Source of the DNA: Rhizobium indicum
Lineage (GTDB): Bacteria; Pseudomonadota; Alphaproteobacteria; Rhizobiales; Rhizobiaceae
NCBI RefSeq assembly: GCF_005862305.2
Contig: NZ_CP054021.1
Span: 4,443,501 to 4,507,500 of the forward strand
Reading direction: 5' to 3'
Length of the DNA: 64,000 bases
The notes beneath the pieces were generated by a model that worked only from the letters and a program-made list of their open reading frames with translations, was not told the origin of the DNA and made no database searches. This document shows positions 16,426 to 24,756 of this stretch, piece by piece; within the stretch, counting starts at the first letter, position 1, and each line of letters begins with the position of its first letter. The position numbers and the translations under genes were made by a program.

Positions 16426-17391
16426 ATGACATCGAACAGACTTCCCATCATTCTCATCATCCTCGCCATCGTGCTGGTCGGGCTTTATTCGTCCATCTTC
16501 GTGGTGAATGCACGCGAGCAGGCCATCGTCGTCCGTTTCGGCCAGATCCAGTCGGTCAAGACCGAGCCTGGTATTTATTTCAAGCTGCCCTTCGGCTTCA
16601 TGGATGCCGACCGCGTTCAGCTGGTCGAAAAACAGGCGCTGAGGCTCGATCTCGACAATATTCGCGTTCAGGTTCAGGATGGCCAGACCTTCGACGTCGA
16701 TGCCTTCGTGATCTATAACATCGCGGATGTTCGCCGCTTCCGAGAAACGGTATCGGGCGATCGCGAAGCCGCGGAAGCGCGGTTGAGAGCGCAGCTCGAT
16801 TCATCGCTTCGCCGCGTCTACGGTCTGCGTGACTACAATGCCGCGCTCTCGGAAGAGCGTGTCGCGATGATGCTGGAGATTCGCGACGACCTGCGCACGG
16901 ATGCCGAAAATCTCGGCCTGCATATAGACGACGTTCGTATCCGGCGCACCGACCTTTCGCCGGAGGTTGCGCCGAACACCTATAATGCCATGCGGTCGGA
17001 ACGCCTCGCCGAGGCCGAGCGTATCCGGGCCGAGGGCAATGAGGAAGGCCAGCGGCGGCGAGCCATCGCCGACCGTCAGGTCGTCGAGTTCACCGCAGGC
17101 GCCCAGCGCGATGCGGAAATCCTTCGAGGCCAGGGCGATGCGGAACGCAACCGCGTCTTCGCCGAAGTCTTCAGCAAGGATCCAGCCTTCTTCGAGTTCT
17201 ATCGCTCGATGGCGGCCTATTCCTCCGCTCTCTCGTCGCAGGACACGACGCTGGTGCTGTCGCCGAATTCGGAATTCTTCCGCTATTTCGACAATGCCGC
17301 CGGCACCCTGCAGCCGACAAATCCGGCCGCGCCAGTTCCGGGAGTTCCCGGCGCAGCTGCTCCCGCAGCACCCGCCCAGCCGGCGAACTGA
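16426..17391 (+). CDS. hflC: HflC, SPFH-family membrane protease modulator
   Basis: 321 residues with an N-terminal membrane anchor (about residues 5-26), the SPFH domain with NAREQAIVVRFGQIQSV, an alpha-helical region and a Pro/Ala-rich C-terminal tail. It is the partner of HflK in the FtsH-regulating complex and is translated from the same message, with GGAGG just before the hflK stop. A strong terminator follows at 17424. Confidence 0.93.
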   Translation: MTSNRLPIILIILAIVLVGLYSSIFVVNAREQAIVVRFGQIQSVKTEPGIYFKLPFGFMDADRVQLVEKQALRLDLDNIRVQVQDGQTFDVDAFVIYNIADVRRFRETVSGDREAAEARLRAQLDSSLRRVYGLRDYNAALSEERVAMMLEIRDDLRTDAENLGLHIDDVRIRRTDLSPEVAPNTYNAMRSERLAEAERIRAEGNEEGQRRRAIADRQVVEFTAGAQRDAEILRGQGDAERNRVFAEVFSKDPAFFEFYRSMAAYSSALSSQDTTLVLSPNSEFFRYFDNAAGTLQPTNPAAPVPGVPGAAAPAAPAQPAN

Positions 17392-17423
17392 CGGCAGGAG
17401 AAACCAGCCCGATAATTCTGGAA

Positions 17424-17451
17424 GGGCCGGCGCGAGCGCCGGCCCTTTTTT
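17424..17451 (+). terminator. intrinsic terminator of hflKC
   Basis: A perfect ten-base stem (GGGCCGGCGC / GCGCCGGCCC) with a two-base loop as drawn (four if the inner pair opens), followed by six T. It ends the folA-hflK-hflC transcript and separates it from degP. Confidence 0.9.
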
Positions 17452-17593
17452 CGTGGAATGATTGTGACGATCCGGCTTTTGCGAGGGCACGTCACATTGC
17501 ACGGGGATTTCGCGAAAAGGTGATTTCACCCTCCATCATTCCGCCTTATGCTGATGCTCAATGTGCGCATTGCACCCCTTATGAGGAAGCTTG

Positions 17594-19321
17594 ATGGCCC
17601 CCACGATTCGCTCGCCCTTCAGACGAACGCTCGCGCTTATGGCCAGCGCCGCAATCTTGGCGCAAGCCGGCGTGAGCGGGATTGCCTATGCGCAAACTAC
17701 GCCTGAGACGACCGCACCCGGGGTTATTGCACCCGCTCCAGCTACTCCGGAAACGGCTGCTCCCGCTCCTACTCCTCCCGCAGCCGTCGCACCGCAGCAG
17801 ACCGCTCCGATCCAGGCCGCCGTGCCCAACACTGGCCCGGCTTCCGTCGCCGATCTCGCCGAGGGGCTGCTCGACGCCGTGGTCAATATCTCGACCTCGC
17901 AGAAGGTGAAGGACGATGAGGGCGCGGGGCCGGCGCCGCGCGCGCCCGACGGCTCGCCTTTCCAGGAATTCTTCAATGACTTCTTTAACAAGCAGCAAGG
18001 TAACAAGGGCGGCAACCACAATGTCAGCTCGCTTGGCTCCGGCTTCGTCATCGATCCGGCCGGCTATATCGTCACCAACAATCACGTGATCGAGGGCGCC
18101 GACGATATCGAGATCAATTTTGCCAATGGTTCGAAGCTCAAGGCGAAGCTGATCGGCACCGATACGAAGACCGATCTTTCGGTGCTGAAGGTCGAGCCGA
18201 AGACGCCGCTGAAATCCGTGAAATTCGGCGACTCCAGCACGATGCGCATCGGCGACTGGGTGATGGCGATCGGCAATCCGTTCGGCTTCGGCGGTTCAGT
18301 GACGGTGGGCATCATTTCCGGGCGGGGCCGCAACATCAATGCCGGTCCCTACGACAACTTCATCCAGACGGATGCGGCGATCAACAAGGGTAATTCCGGT
18401 GGCCCACTCTTCAATATGAAGGGTGAAGTGATCGGCATCAACACGGCGATCATTTCGCCGAGCGGCGGCTCGATCGGTATCGGCTTCTCGGTGCCGTCGG
18501 AGCTTGCTTCCGGCGTCGTCGACCAGCTGCGCGAATATGGCGAGACGCGGCGCGGCTGGCTCGGCGTGCGCATCCAGCCAGTGACCGACGATATCGCCGA
18601 CAGCCTCGGGCTCGACACTGCAAAGGGCGCGCTGGTTGCCGGCGTCATCAAGGGCGGCCCTGTCGACGACGGCTCGATCAAGGCGGGTGACGTCATTTTG
18701 AAATTCGACGGCAAGACCGTCAGCGAAATGCGCGACCTGCCGCGCGTCGTGGCGGAAAGCACGGTCGGCAAGGAAGTCGACGTCGTGGTGCTGCGCGACG
18801 GCAAGGAGCAGACCGTCAAGGTGAAGCTCGGCCGGCTCGAGGACAGCGATCAGGCGGCTGCATCCAACGATGCACCCGATGGCTCGCAGGACGACGGTGT
18901 GATCACTCCGGATCCGGGCGAGAACAATGACATGGACCAGCCTGACACCGGCGATCAGGCCAAGCCTGCACCTGATACACCCGACCAGCATAAGGGCCAG
19001 GTGTCGCCGGATGCGGCCACGCCGAAGAACGTGCTCGGACTGTCGCTCTCGCTGTTGAGCGCCGAGACCCGCAAGGCCTTCGGCATCGCCGAGAGCGTCG
19101 ATGGCGTCGTCGTGACGGAAGTGACGCCCGGCTCCGCTTCCGCCGAAAAGGGGCTGAAGCCCGGCGACGTGATTGTCGAGGTGGCGCAGGAATTCATGAA
19201 GTCGCCGGATGCGGTCGCCGCCAAGGTGCAGGCGCTGAAACAGGAAGGCCGCCGCAACGCCCAGTTGATGATCGCATCGGCGAATGGCGATCTGCGGTTC
19301 GTCGCAGTGCCGATGGAATAA
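17594..19321 (+). CDS. degP: DegP/MucD-like periplasmic serine protease
   Basis: 575 residues. A signal peptide ends near residue 33 (GIAYAQ). A Pro/Ala-rich linker follows, then the trypsin-like domain with catalytic His164 (TNNHVIEG), Asp194 (TDLSVL) and Ser268 (GNSGGPLF). Two PDZ domains lie near 290-400 and 475-570, separated by an acidic Asp/Pro/Gln-rich linker of about 60 residues. It degrades or refolds misfolded envelope proteins. The ATG at 17594 follows GAGGAAG; a TTG three bases earlier is less likely. Its position after hflKC is conserved in rhizobia. Confidence 0.93.
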   Translation: MAPTIRSPFRRTLALMASAAILAQAGVSGIAYAQTTPETTAPGVIAPAPATPETAAPAPTPPAAVAPQQTAPIQAAVPNTGPASVADLAEGLLDAVVNISTSQKVKDDEGAGPAPRAPDGSPFQEFFNDFFNKQQGNKGGNHNVSSLGSGFVIDPAGYIVTNNHVIEGADDIEINFANGSKLKAKLIGTDTKTDLSVLKVEPKTPLKSVKFGDSSTMRIGDWVMAIGNPFGFGGSVTVGIISGRGRNINAGPYDNFIQTDAAINKGNSGGPLFNMKGEVIGINTAIISPSGGSIGIGFSVPSELASGVVDQLREYGETRRGWLGVRIQPVTDDIADSLGLDTAKGALVAGVIKGGPVDDGSIKAGDVILKFDGKTVSEMRDLPRVVAESTVGKEVDVVVLRDGKEQTVKVKLGRLEDSDQAAASNDAPDGSQDDGVITPDPGENNDMDQPDTGDQAKPAPDTPDQHKGQVSPDAATPKNVLGLSLSLLSAETRKAFGIAESVDGVVVTEVTPGSASAEKGLKPGDVIVEVAQEFMKSPDAVAAKVQALKQEGRRNAQLMIASANGDLRFVAVPME

Positions 19322-19362
19322 GGGAGCTAAGGCGGTAGTGAATGAGCCGCCGTGGTCTCCAA

Positions 19363-19510
19363 CTCTCCCTCATTCCTGTGCTTGTCACAGGAATCCAGTG
19401 CGCCCAAGTCCTTGGGCTCAGAGGACTCTTCTCTCTTGGCGTAAGTCATTCACCGCGCAGACGCGCGGTGGCTGGATTCCTGTGACGAGCACAGGAATGA
19501 GGGCGGAGAG
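19363..19510. repeat. rhizobial intergenic mosaic repeat (RIME-like), copy 1
   Basis: A long inverted repeat: CTCTCCCTCATTCCTGTGC opens the left arm and GCACAGGAATGAGGGCGGAG closes the right, arms about 36 bases with few mismatches. Inside are the smaller palindromes CCCAAGTCCTTGGG and CACCGCGCAGACGCGCGGTG. Segments of it recur in different order at 48,629-48,715. This modular build is typical of RIME elements in Rhizobium. Confidence 0.8.
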
Positions 19511-19569
19511 GGTGTGCCGGGCGGCCTTTCGAAAGGGGACCGTTGGCCTAGCGGTCCGGAGGTGACAGG

Positions 19570-19725
19570 CTATTTGGCGGGTTTACGGAGGTTGCCCTTC
19601 CGCGCGAGCCACCAGCGATCATCCCCGATTTCTGGAATGTCGCTGGTATCGATTTCCTTGTCCGGGAGAGCATCGAGCGTGCGAAGTTCGGCCAGTTGTT
19701 CCTCCGTCAAAACTCGCTTGCTCAT
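19570..19725 (-). CDS. small BrnA-like or antitoxin-like protein
   Basis: A 51-residue protein, MSKRVLTEEQLAELRTLDAL followed by EIDTSDIPEIGDDRWWLARK. The DTSDIPE segment resembles the linker of BrnA-type antitoxins and related small proteins whose partner is a BrnT-like RNase. No such toxin is next to it, so it is an orphan or a solitary protein of a family common in rhizobia. The ATG has a good ribosome binding site (GAGGAGA). An ATG ten codons upstream is possible but lacks one. Confidence 0.55.
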   Translation of the reverse strand: MSKRVLTEEQLAELRTLDALPDKEIDTSDIPEIGDDRWWLARKGNLRKPAK

Positions 19726-19751
19726 ATGTCTCCTCTTGCGCGGTATCGCCT

Positions 19752-20642
19752 TCAAGCCGTCACGAAATCCGTCTTCCGGTAGCCCTGGATATAAAGCAGG
19801 GCGGTCAAGTCGCCGTGGTTGATGCGCATCTGCGCTTCGGCGGCAACAGCGGGCTTGGCGTGGAGCGCGACGCCGGAGCCGGCAAGGTGCAGCATGCCGA
19901 GATCGTTGGCGCCGTCACCGACGGCGATCGCTTCTTCCGGTGAAATGCCGAGGCTTGCCGCAATTTCGTTCAACGCATCGACTTTCGCTTGTTTTCCGAG
20001 GATCGGTTCGGCGACGAAGCCGGAGAGGATGCCGCCGTCTTCGAGCAGCGTGTTGGCACGGTTCTCGTCGAAGCCGAGGGTGGCGGCGATGCGGCTGGTG
20101 AAGACGGTGAAGCCGCCGGAGACAAGCGCGGTGTAATGGCCTTTCGACTTCATGGTGGCGATCAGTTCCGGCCCGCCGGGGGTGAGCGTGATGCGCTTGG
20201 CGATGACCTCGTCGACGACCGATATCGGCAGCCCCTTCAGCAGGGCGACACGCTCACGCAGGGCCGGTTCGAAAGCGATCTCGCCGTTCATGGCGCGAGC
20301 AGTGATGGTCGCGACCTTCTCCTTCAGGCCGACTTCGGCGGCGAGTTCATCGATGCATTCCTGGCCGATCATCGTCGAATCCATGTCGGCGATCAGTAGC
20401 TTCTTGCGGCGGGTCTCCTGCTCCTGGATAACGAGGTCGATGGGCACGCTTGATATGACGGCAAGGATACTGGCCTCGGCCGCTTGCGCATCGGTGCCGT
20501 CGCGCAGCGCGATGTCGCAGGCAACGCCATCTGCCAGCCAGTAGAGGCCGGAAGCCTTCACGGCCTCGGCCGCCTGCTCGGCGATCTCGGGTGCCAGCAC
20601 GGGATTTGACGGATTGGCAACAAGCGTGGCAACGAGGGCCAT
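19752..20642 (-). CDS. serB: phosphoserine phosphatase
   Basis: 296 residues. The HAD-type motif I, KLLIADMDSTMIGQECID, lies near residue 88, with nucleophile Asp and DxDST typical of SerB. Motif II is in TALVSGGFTVF and motif III in AIAVGDGANDLGML. The N-terminal 80 residues form the ACT-like domain seen in longer SerB proteins. It performs the last step of serine synthesis. The chosen ATG overlaps the divergent miaA ATG; a longer frame to 20,732 would lie inside miaA and is not family-like. Confidence 0.92.
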   Translation of the reverse strand: MALVATLVANPSNPVLAPEIAEQAAEAVKASGLYWLADGVACDIALRDGTDAQAAEASILAVISSVPIDLVIQEQETRRKKLLIADMDSTMIGQECIDELAAEVGLKEKVATITARAMNGEIAFEPALRERVALLKGLPISVVDEVIAKRITLTPGGPELIATMKSKGHYTALVSGGFTVFTSRIAATLGFDENRANTLLEDGGILSGFVAEPILGKQAKVDALNEIAASLGISPEEAIAVGDGANDLGMLHLAGSGVALHAKPAVAAEAQMRINHGDLTALLYIQGYRKTDFVTA

Positions 20643-20643
20643 G

Positions 20644-21537
20644 ATGGAAAACCTTCTGAGCACAGTGAACGCGATCCTGATAACCGGGCCGACCGCCAGC
20701 GGCAAGTCCGCGCTCGCTGTCGAATTGGCCAAGCGTCATGACGGCGCGGTCGTCAACGCCGACAGCATGCAGGTCTACGACACGCTGCGGGTGCTGACCG
20801 CGCGCCCGTCGGAAGAGGAGATGCAGGGTGTGCCGCATTATCTCTACGGCCATGTGCCGGCGGGTGTAGCTTATTCCACAGGCGCCTGGCTGCGCGATGT
20901 CGCGACACTACTACCGGCGCTCAGGGCCGCGGGACGGCTGCCGGTCTTCGTCGGCGGCACGGGGCTTTATTTCAAGGCGCTGACCGGCGGTCTCTCCGAT
21001 ATGCCCGATATACCCGAGGCGCTGCGGGAGACCCTCAGGACGCGGCTGCTGCAGGAGGGGCCGGACGGGCTCTATGCCGAGCTCGTCGAGGCCGATCCCG
21101 CCGTGGCGGCAGGTCTCAGCCGCCAGGACGGGCAGCGGATCGTCCGGGCGCTGGAGGTGATGAAGGCGACGGGACGGTCGATCGCCGAATTCCAGGGCCA
21201 GTCGGGACCGGTGATCATCGACGCCGATAAGGCCCGCAAGATCGTCGTGCTGCCGGATAGGGCGGTGCTGCATCAGCGCATCAACGGGCGTTTCGAAAAG
21301 ATGCTGGAGCAAGGCGCGGAAGATGAGGTAAGGGCGCTGCTTGCGCTCGACCTGCAGGCCGAGGCGCCTGTGATGAAGGCAATCGGCGTGTCGCAGATTA
21401 CGGCGATGATCAGGGGCGAGATGACGCGCGACGAGGTGCTGGAGAAGGGGGCTGCGGCGACGCGGCAATATGCCAAGCGGCAAATGACATGGTTTCGCAA
21501 CCAGATGGACGATAGCTGGGAACGGCTGACGGTTTAG
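20644..21537 (+). CDS. miaA: tRNA dimethylallyltransferase
   Basis: 297 residues. P-loop ILITGPTASGKSALAVELA near the N-terminus, then the substrate-binding NADSMQVYDTLRVLTARPS, the DMPDIPE region and the C-terminal RQYAKRQMTWFRNQ conserved in MiaA. It isopentenylates A37 of tRNAs reading codons that start with U. Two adjacent ATGs (20641, 20644) exist; the second has GAGG at better spacing. The 3' end overlaps the convergent MocR gene by four bases. Confidence 0.93.
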   Translation: MENLLSTVNAILITGPTASGKSALAVELAKRHDGAVVNADSMQVYDTLRVLTARPSEEEMQGVPHYLYGHVPAGVAYSTGAWLRDVATLLPALRAAGRLPVFVGGTGLYFKALTGGLSDMPDIPEALRETLRTRLLQEGPDGLYAELVEADPAVAAGLSRQDGQRIVRALEVMKATGRSIAEFQGQSGPVIIDADKARKIVVLPDRAVLHQRINGRFEKMLEQGAEDEVRALLALDLQAEAPVMKAIGVSQITAMIRGEMTRDEVLEKGAAATRQYAKRQMTWFRNQMDDSWERLTV

Positions 21538-23057
21538 GCTTCAGGTCGTTGCAGGCCTCCTGCTTGAGACATCTGCAAGCTCAGCAGTTTGACGAGTTCG
21601 CCCACCGCCGCCTGCAGTTGGTCCGGCAGAAATCCGCCGAAGCCCAGCATCAGGCCGGGGCGCGCCGGCCGCGCGGCATACATTGGGGAGATCGCCCGCA
21701 CGGCGAGGCCGGACGAGAGTGCGCGGGCTGCGAGTTGCACGTCGTCGACCTCCTCGGGCAGCCATAGAAGAATATGCATACCCTGGTCGCTCTGCTGGAC
21801 GCGGCACCCCTCAGGCAAGGCCCGGGCGAGGGCCGAAAGCAGAACAGCGCGGCGCTCGGCATAGAGGCCGCGGATGCGTCGAATATGCGCTTCGAAATAG
21901 CCTTCCCTCATATAGGCCGCCAGAACGTGCTGTTCGGCGATCGGCGAATGCCGGTCGAGAATGGCGCGGGCGCCGGCAAAGGCTTCCGCGAGCGGAGGAG
22001 GGGCGATGACGTAGCCGAGGCGCAGGGAAGGAAAGAGCACCTTGCTGAACGTGCCGAGATAGACGACGCGTGACGGACGCAACCCTTGCATCGGCGGAAA
22101 CGGGTGTCCGGCATAACGCAGCTCACTGTCGTAGTCGTCCTCGACGATCCAGGCGCGATTTTGGTCGGCCCAGGCGATCAAGCCATTGCGTCGGGCCATG
22201 CTGAGCGGCATCCCGATCGGATATTGGTGCGAAGGGGTGACAAATGCGGCGCGCGCCTGTGGACAGAGCTCGAGGCCGCGTTCCACGTTCATTCCCTGTG
22301 CATCAACCGGCAGGCGGTGTGTCCGTACGCCGAGATCGTCGAGCACTGCCGTCAGGCCGGGATAGGCCGGGTCCTCGGCCCATACCGTATCGTCACGCGA
22401 GAGAAGAACACGGCCCGCCATATAGAGGCCTTGCTGAGTGCCTGATGTAACGATGACCTGTTCCGGCTCGCAATGAACGGCCCGCGCGCGCCGGACGTGG
22501 TCGGCAATGGCAAGCCTGAGTTCGAGCAAGCCCATAGGGTCGTGATAACCCGAAGGTGCGGCCTGTCGCGACGCGCGCACGCGGTTGCCGAGACGGCGCC
22601 AGCTGTCGTCGGGCGCAATGCCGCAAGCCGGGACGGCGATGGCGAAGGGAACGGGTGGGTGCGGAGTGAGCGCACGGGCAATGGCGATCAGCCGGGCAGC
22701 CGGGGAGGGCAGATCGACAGCATCCGCGGTAGTCGCCGCTGCCGGCGCAGGCGGGGGCGCCGGCGTCGCGTCCATCAGATGAGCGGCAACACGGGTTCCG
22801 GCTCCGACCCGCGCTTCGAGATAGCCTTCGGCAGTCAACTGATCGAACACTTCGACGACGGTGCCGCGCGCGATCTTCAGCGAATCCGCAAGGCTCCGCG
22901 TCGAAGGAAGGCGTTCGCCTGGCCTCAGCTCACCGCGGGCGATTGCATTCCGCAGGGCCTGCGCAAGCTGGCGGCCGACGTTAGTCGTTCGATCTATCGC
23001 GTTGAGCGACGGGATTTCGATGGTGCTGCGCCGTTTGGACATCGCAAAATGGTCCAT
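21534..23057 (-). CDS. MocR/PdxR-type regulator: GntR HTH fused to an aminotransferase-like domain
   Basis: 507 residues. A GntR winged helix (about 25-90; RPGERLPSTRSLADSLKIAR, then VVEVFDQLTAEGYLE) is joined to a fold-type I PLP-binding domain (about 140-490) with the PLP lysine in LGTFSKVLFPSLRLGY and the Asp of the WIVEDDYDSEL motif. MocR proteins sense PLP or amino-compound effectors. It faces a LysE-type exporter across about 135 bases and probably controls it. An ATG at 23,042 is an alternative start, five codons shorter. Confidence 0.9.
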   Translation of the reverse strand: MDHFAMSKRRSTIEIPSLNAIDRTTNVGRQLAQALRNAIARGELRPGERLPSTRSLADSLKIARGTVVEVFDQLTAEGYLEARVGAGTRVAAHLMDATPAPPPAPAAATTADAVDLPSPAARLIAIARALTPHPPVPFAIAVPACGIAPDDSWRRLGNRVRASRQAAPSGYHDPMGLLELRLAIADHVRRARAVHCEPEQVIVTSGTQQGLYMAGRVLLSRDDTVWAEDPAYPGLTAVLDDLGVRTHRLPVDAQGMNVERGLELCPQARAAFVTPSHQYPIGMPLSMARRNGLIAWADQNRAWIVEDDYDSELRYAGHPFPPMQGLRPSRVVYLGTFSKVLFPSLRLGYVIAPPPLAEAFAGARAILDRHSPIAEQHVLAAYMREGYFEAHIRRIRGLYAERRAVLLSALARALPEGCRVQQSDQGMHILLWLPEEVDDVQLAARALSSGLAVRAISPMYAARPARPGLMLGFGGFLPDQLQAAVGELVKLLSLQMSQAGGLQRPEA

Positions 23058-23193
23058 AGAGATTCTTCAAAAATGGCGCTTCACGATGAACCAATTTTCG
23101 AGGAAAAGGAAGCAGATTGGCGGCTCTCCGATGGCGAATTCTTCGCCTTCGGGGTCGTGCCGTGCGCGGGCGCAAACTTCTGGAAAAACGCAA

Positions 23194-23808
23194 ATGCAGG
23201 ATCTTCTCGTCGTCTACATTGCCTACGCAATCGCTGCAGGCAGTCCCGGACCGAGCAATATGGCCATCATGAACGTGGCGATGCGGCAAGGGCGTCGACC
23301 GGCGCTCGCCCTTGCCGCCGGGGTTATCACGATGTCGACATGCTGGGGGCTAGTTGCGGTCACCGGCATCTCGACACTCCTCGTCCGCTATGCCCATGCC
23401 CTGCTGTTTCTCAAGATCGCAGGCGGATTGTACCTTCTTTGGCTCGCCTGGAGGGCGGCCCGCTCGGCAACCGCCCCGGATAGGCCGGCAAGCGAGGTCG
23501 TGCGGCCTGCCGCGCAACTCGGCGCGCTCTATCGTCGCGGCGTTCTGATGCATCTCGGCAATCCGAAGGCGGTTCTGGCCTGGGTGGCGATCATGTCGCT
23601 CGGCCTCAAGCCGGGCGCTTCGCCGGAGATGGCCGTCACGGCTTTCGGCGGCTGCGTGCTCTTGGGGATCTCGATATTTGCCGGCTATGCCATGCTCTTC
23701 TCGACGGCGCCGATGGTGCGCGGCTACGCCCGTGCGCGGCGGTGGATCGAGGGTAGTCTCGCCGTCTTCTTTGCGGGCGCCGGATCGCGCCTTCTGTTCT
23801 CACATTGA
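23194..23808 (+). CDS. LysE/RhtB-family amino acid exporter
   Basis: 204 residues with five to six transmembrane segments and the family signature AAGSPGPSNMAIMNVAMRQG near the N-terminus, which includes the conserved PGP. LGNPKAVLAW is the second conserved loop. It likely exports an amino acid or similar metabolite. It is divergent from the MocR regulator and lies 21 bases upstream of the DapA-like gene, which may be co-transcribed. The ATG follows GGAAAAA; the open frame upstream has no membrane character. Confidence 0.88.
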   Translation: MQDLLVVYIAYAIAAGSPGPSNMAIMNVAMRQGRRPALALAAGVITMSTCWGLVAVTGISTLLVRYAHALLFLKIAGGLYLLWLAWRAARSATAPDRPASEVVRPAAQLGALYRRGVLMHLGNPKAVLAWVAIMSLGLKPGASPEMAVTAFGGCVLLGISIFAGYAMLFSTAPMVRGYARARRWIEGSLAVFFAGAGSRLLFSH

Positions 23809-23829
23809 CCGGATTTTCAGGATCGCATC

Positions 23830-24756
23830 ATGTCTGTCGCTTCTCCGTTTCATGGTCTTTCGGCCTTTCCGCCAACGCCCGCCGATAGGGATGGCCGGGT
23901 TGACACCGAAGCCCTCGGCCGCCTGCTGGAACGCCTGTGTGATGCAGGCGTGGCTTCGATAGGCCTTCTCGGCAGCACCGGGATCTATGCCTTTCTCACA
24001 CGCGAGGAGCGACGGCGAGCCGTCGAGGCTGCGGTCGAGTGCGTTCGTGGTCGTATTCCGATCGTCGTCGGCGTCGGCGCTCTGAGGACAGACCATGCCC
24101 AGAACCTGGCGAGGGATGCCGAGGCTGCCGGTGCAGACGCTCTTCTGCTTGCGCCGATGTCCTACACGCCGCTGACCCAGGACGAAGCCTACGAGCATTT
24201 CCTGGCGGTCACCGAGGCGGCGAAGCTGCCGCTTTGTATCTACAACAATCCCGGCACGACCCACTTGACCTTCAGCCGGGATCTTCTGCAGCGCCTATCC
24301 GATATCGAGACGATCAGGGCCGTGAAGATGCCTCTGCCTGCTGACGGCGATTTCGCAGGCGAGCTGGCGGCATTGCGAGAGAAGACCAGGCTTGCGATCG
24401 GCTACAGCGGCGACTGGGGCGCGGCCGAAGCGCTGCTTTCAGGTGCCGACGCCTGGTACAGCGTCATCGGCGGCTTGCTTCCGCGCGTCGCCCTCGCCCT
24501 GACCAAGGCCGCAATTGCAGGCGAGGACGGCGAAGTGCGTCGGCTCGATGGTCTTCTCGAGCCGCTCTGGCAAACGTTCAAGGCGTTCGGAAGCCTTCGC
24601 GCGGTCTACACGCTGGTCGACCTTCTTTCACTCGCCAGGGCAGAGCTCCCACGCCCTCTCTTGCCGCTCGGGCCGATAGACCGGCAGCGTGTGCTCGACG
24701 CCGTCGAGCCTCTGATCGCCCTGGAGGGCGAGCTGAAGGCTCAATCCTTGTTGTAG
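23830..24756 (+). CDS. DapA/NanA-family aldolase or lyase
   Basis: 308 residues forming a TIM barrel of the dihydrodipicolinate synthase family. The Schiff-base lysine is in IRAVKMPLP, the proton-relay tyrosine in LCIYNNPGTTH, and the substrate loop in GLLGSTGIYAFLTREER. The family includes DapA, N-acetylneuraminate lyase and hydroxyproline-pathway enzymes. Since Rhizobium has a dedicated dapA elsewhere, and this one sits beside LysE and MocR genes, it is more likely a catabolic lyase. The 3' end overlaps the convergent HerA-like gene by 16 bases. Confidence 0.85.
   Translation: MSVASPFHGLSAFPPTPADRDGRVDTEALGRLLERLCDAGVASIGLLGSTGIYAFLTREERRRAVEAAVECVRGRIPIVVGVGALRTDHAQNLARDAEAAGADALLLAPMSYTPLTQDEAYEHFLAVTEAAKLPLCIYNNPGTTHLTFSRDLLQRLSDIETIRAVKMPLPADGDFAGELAALREKTRLAIGYSGDWGAAEALLSGADAWYSVIGGLLPRVALALTKAAIAGEDGEVRRLDGLLEPLWQTFKAFGSLRAVYTLVDLLSLARAELPRPLLPLGPIDRQRVLDAVEPLIALEGELKAQSLL

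Noticed and set aside
19570..19725. Complete toxin-antitoxin pair
   Set aside because: Only the antitoxin-like protein is present; the neighbours are degP, a repeat and serB.
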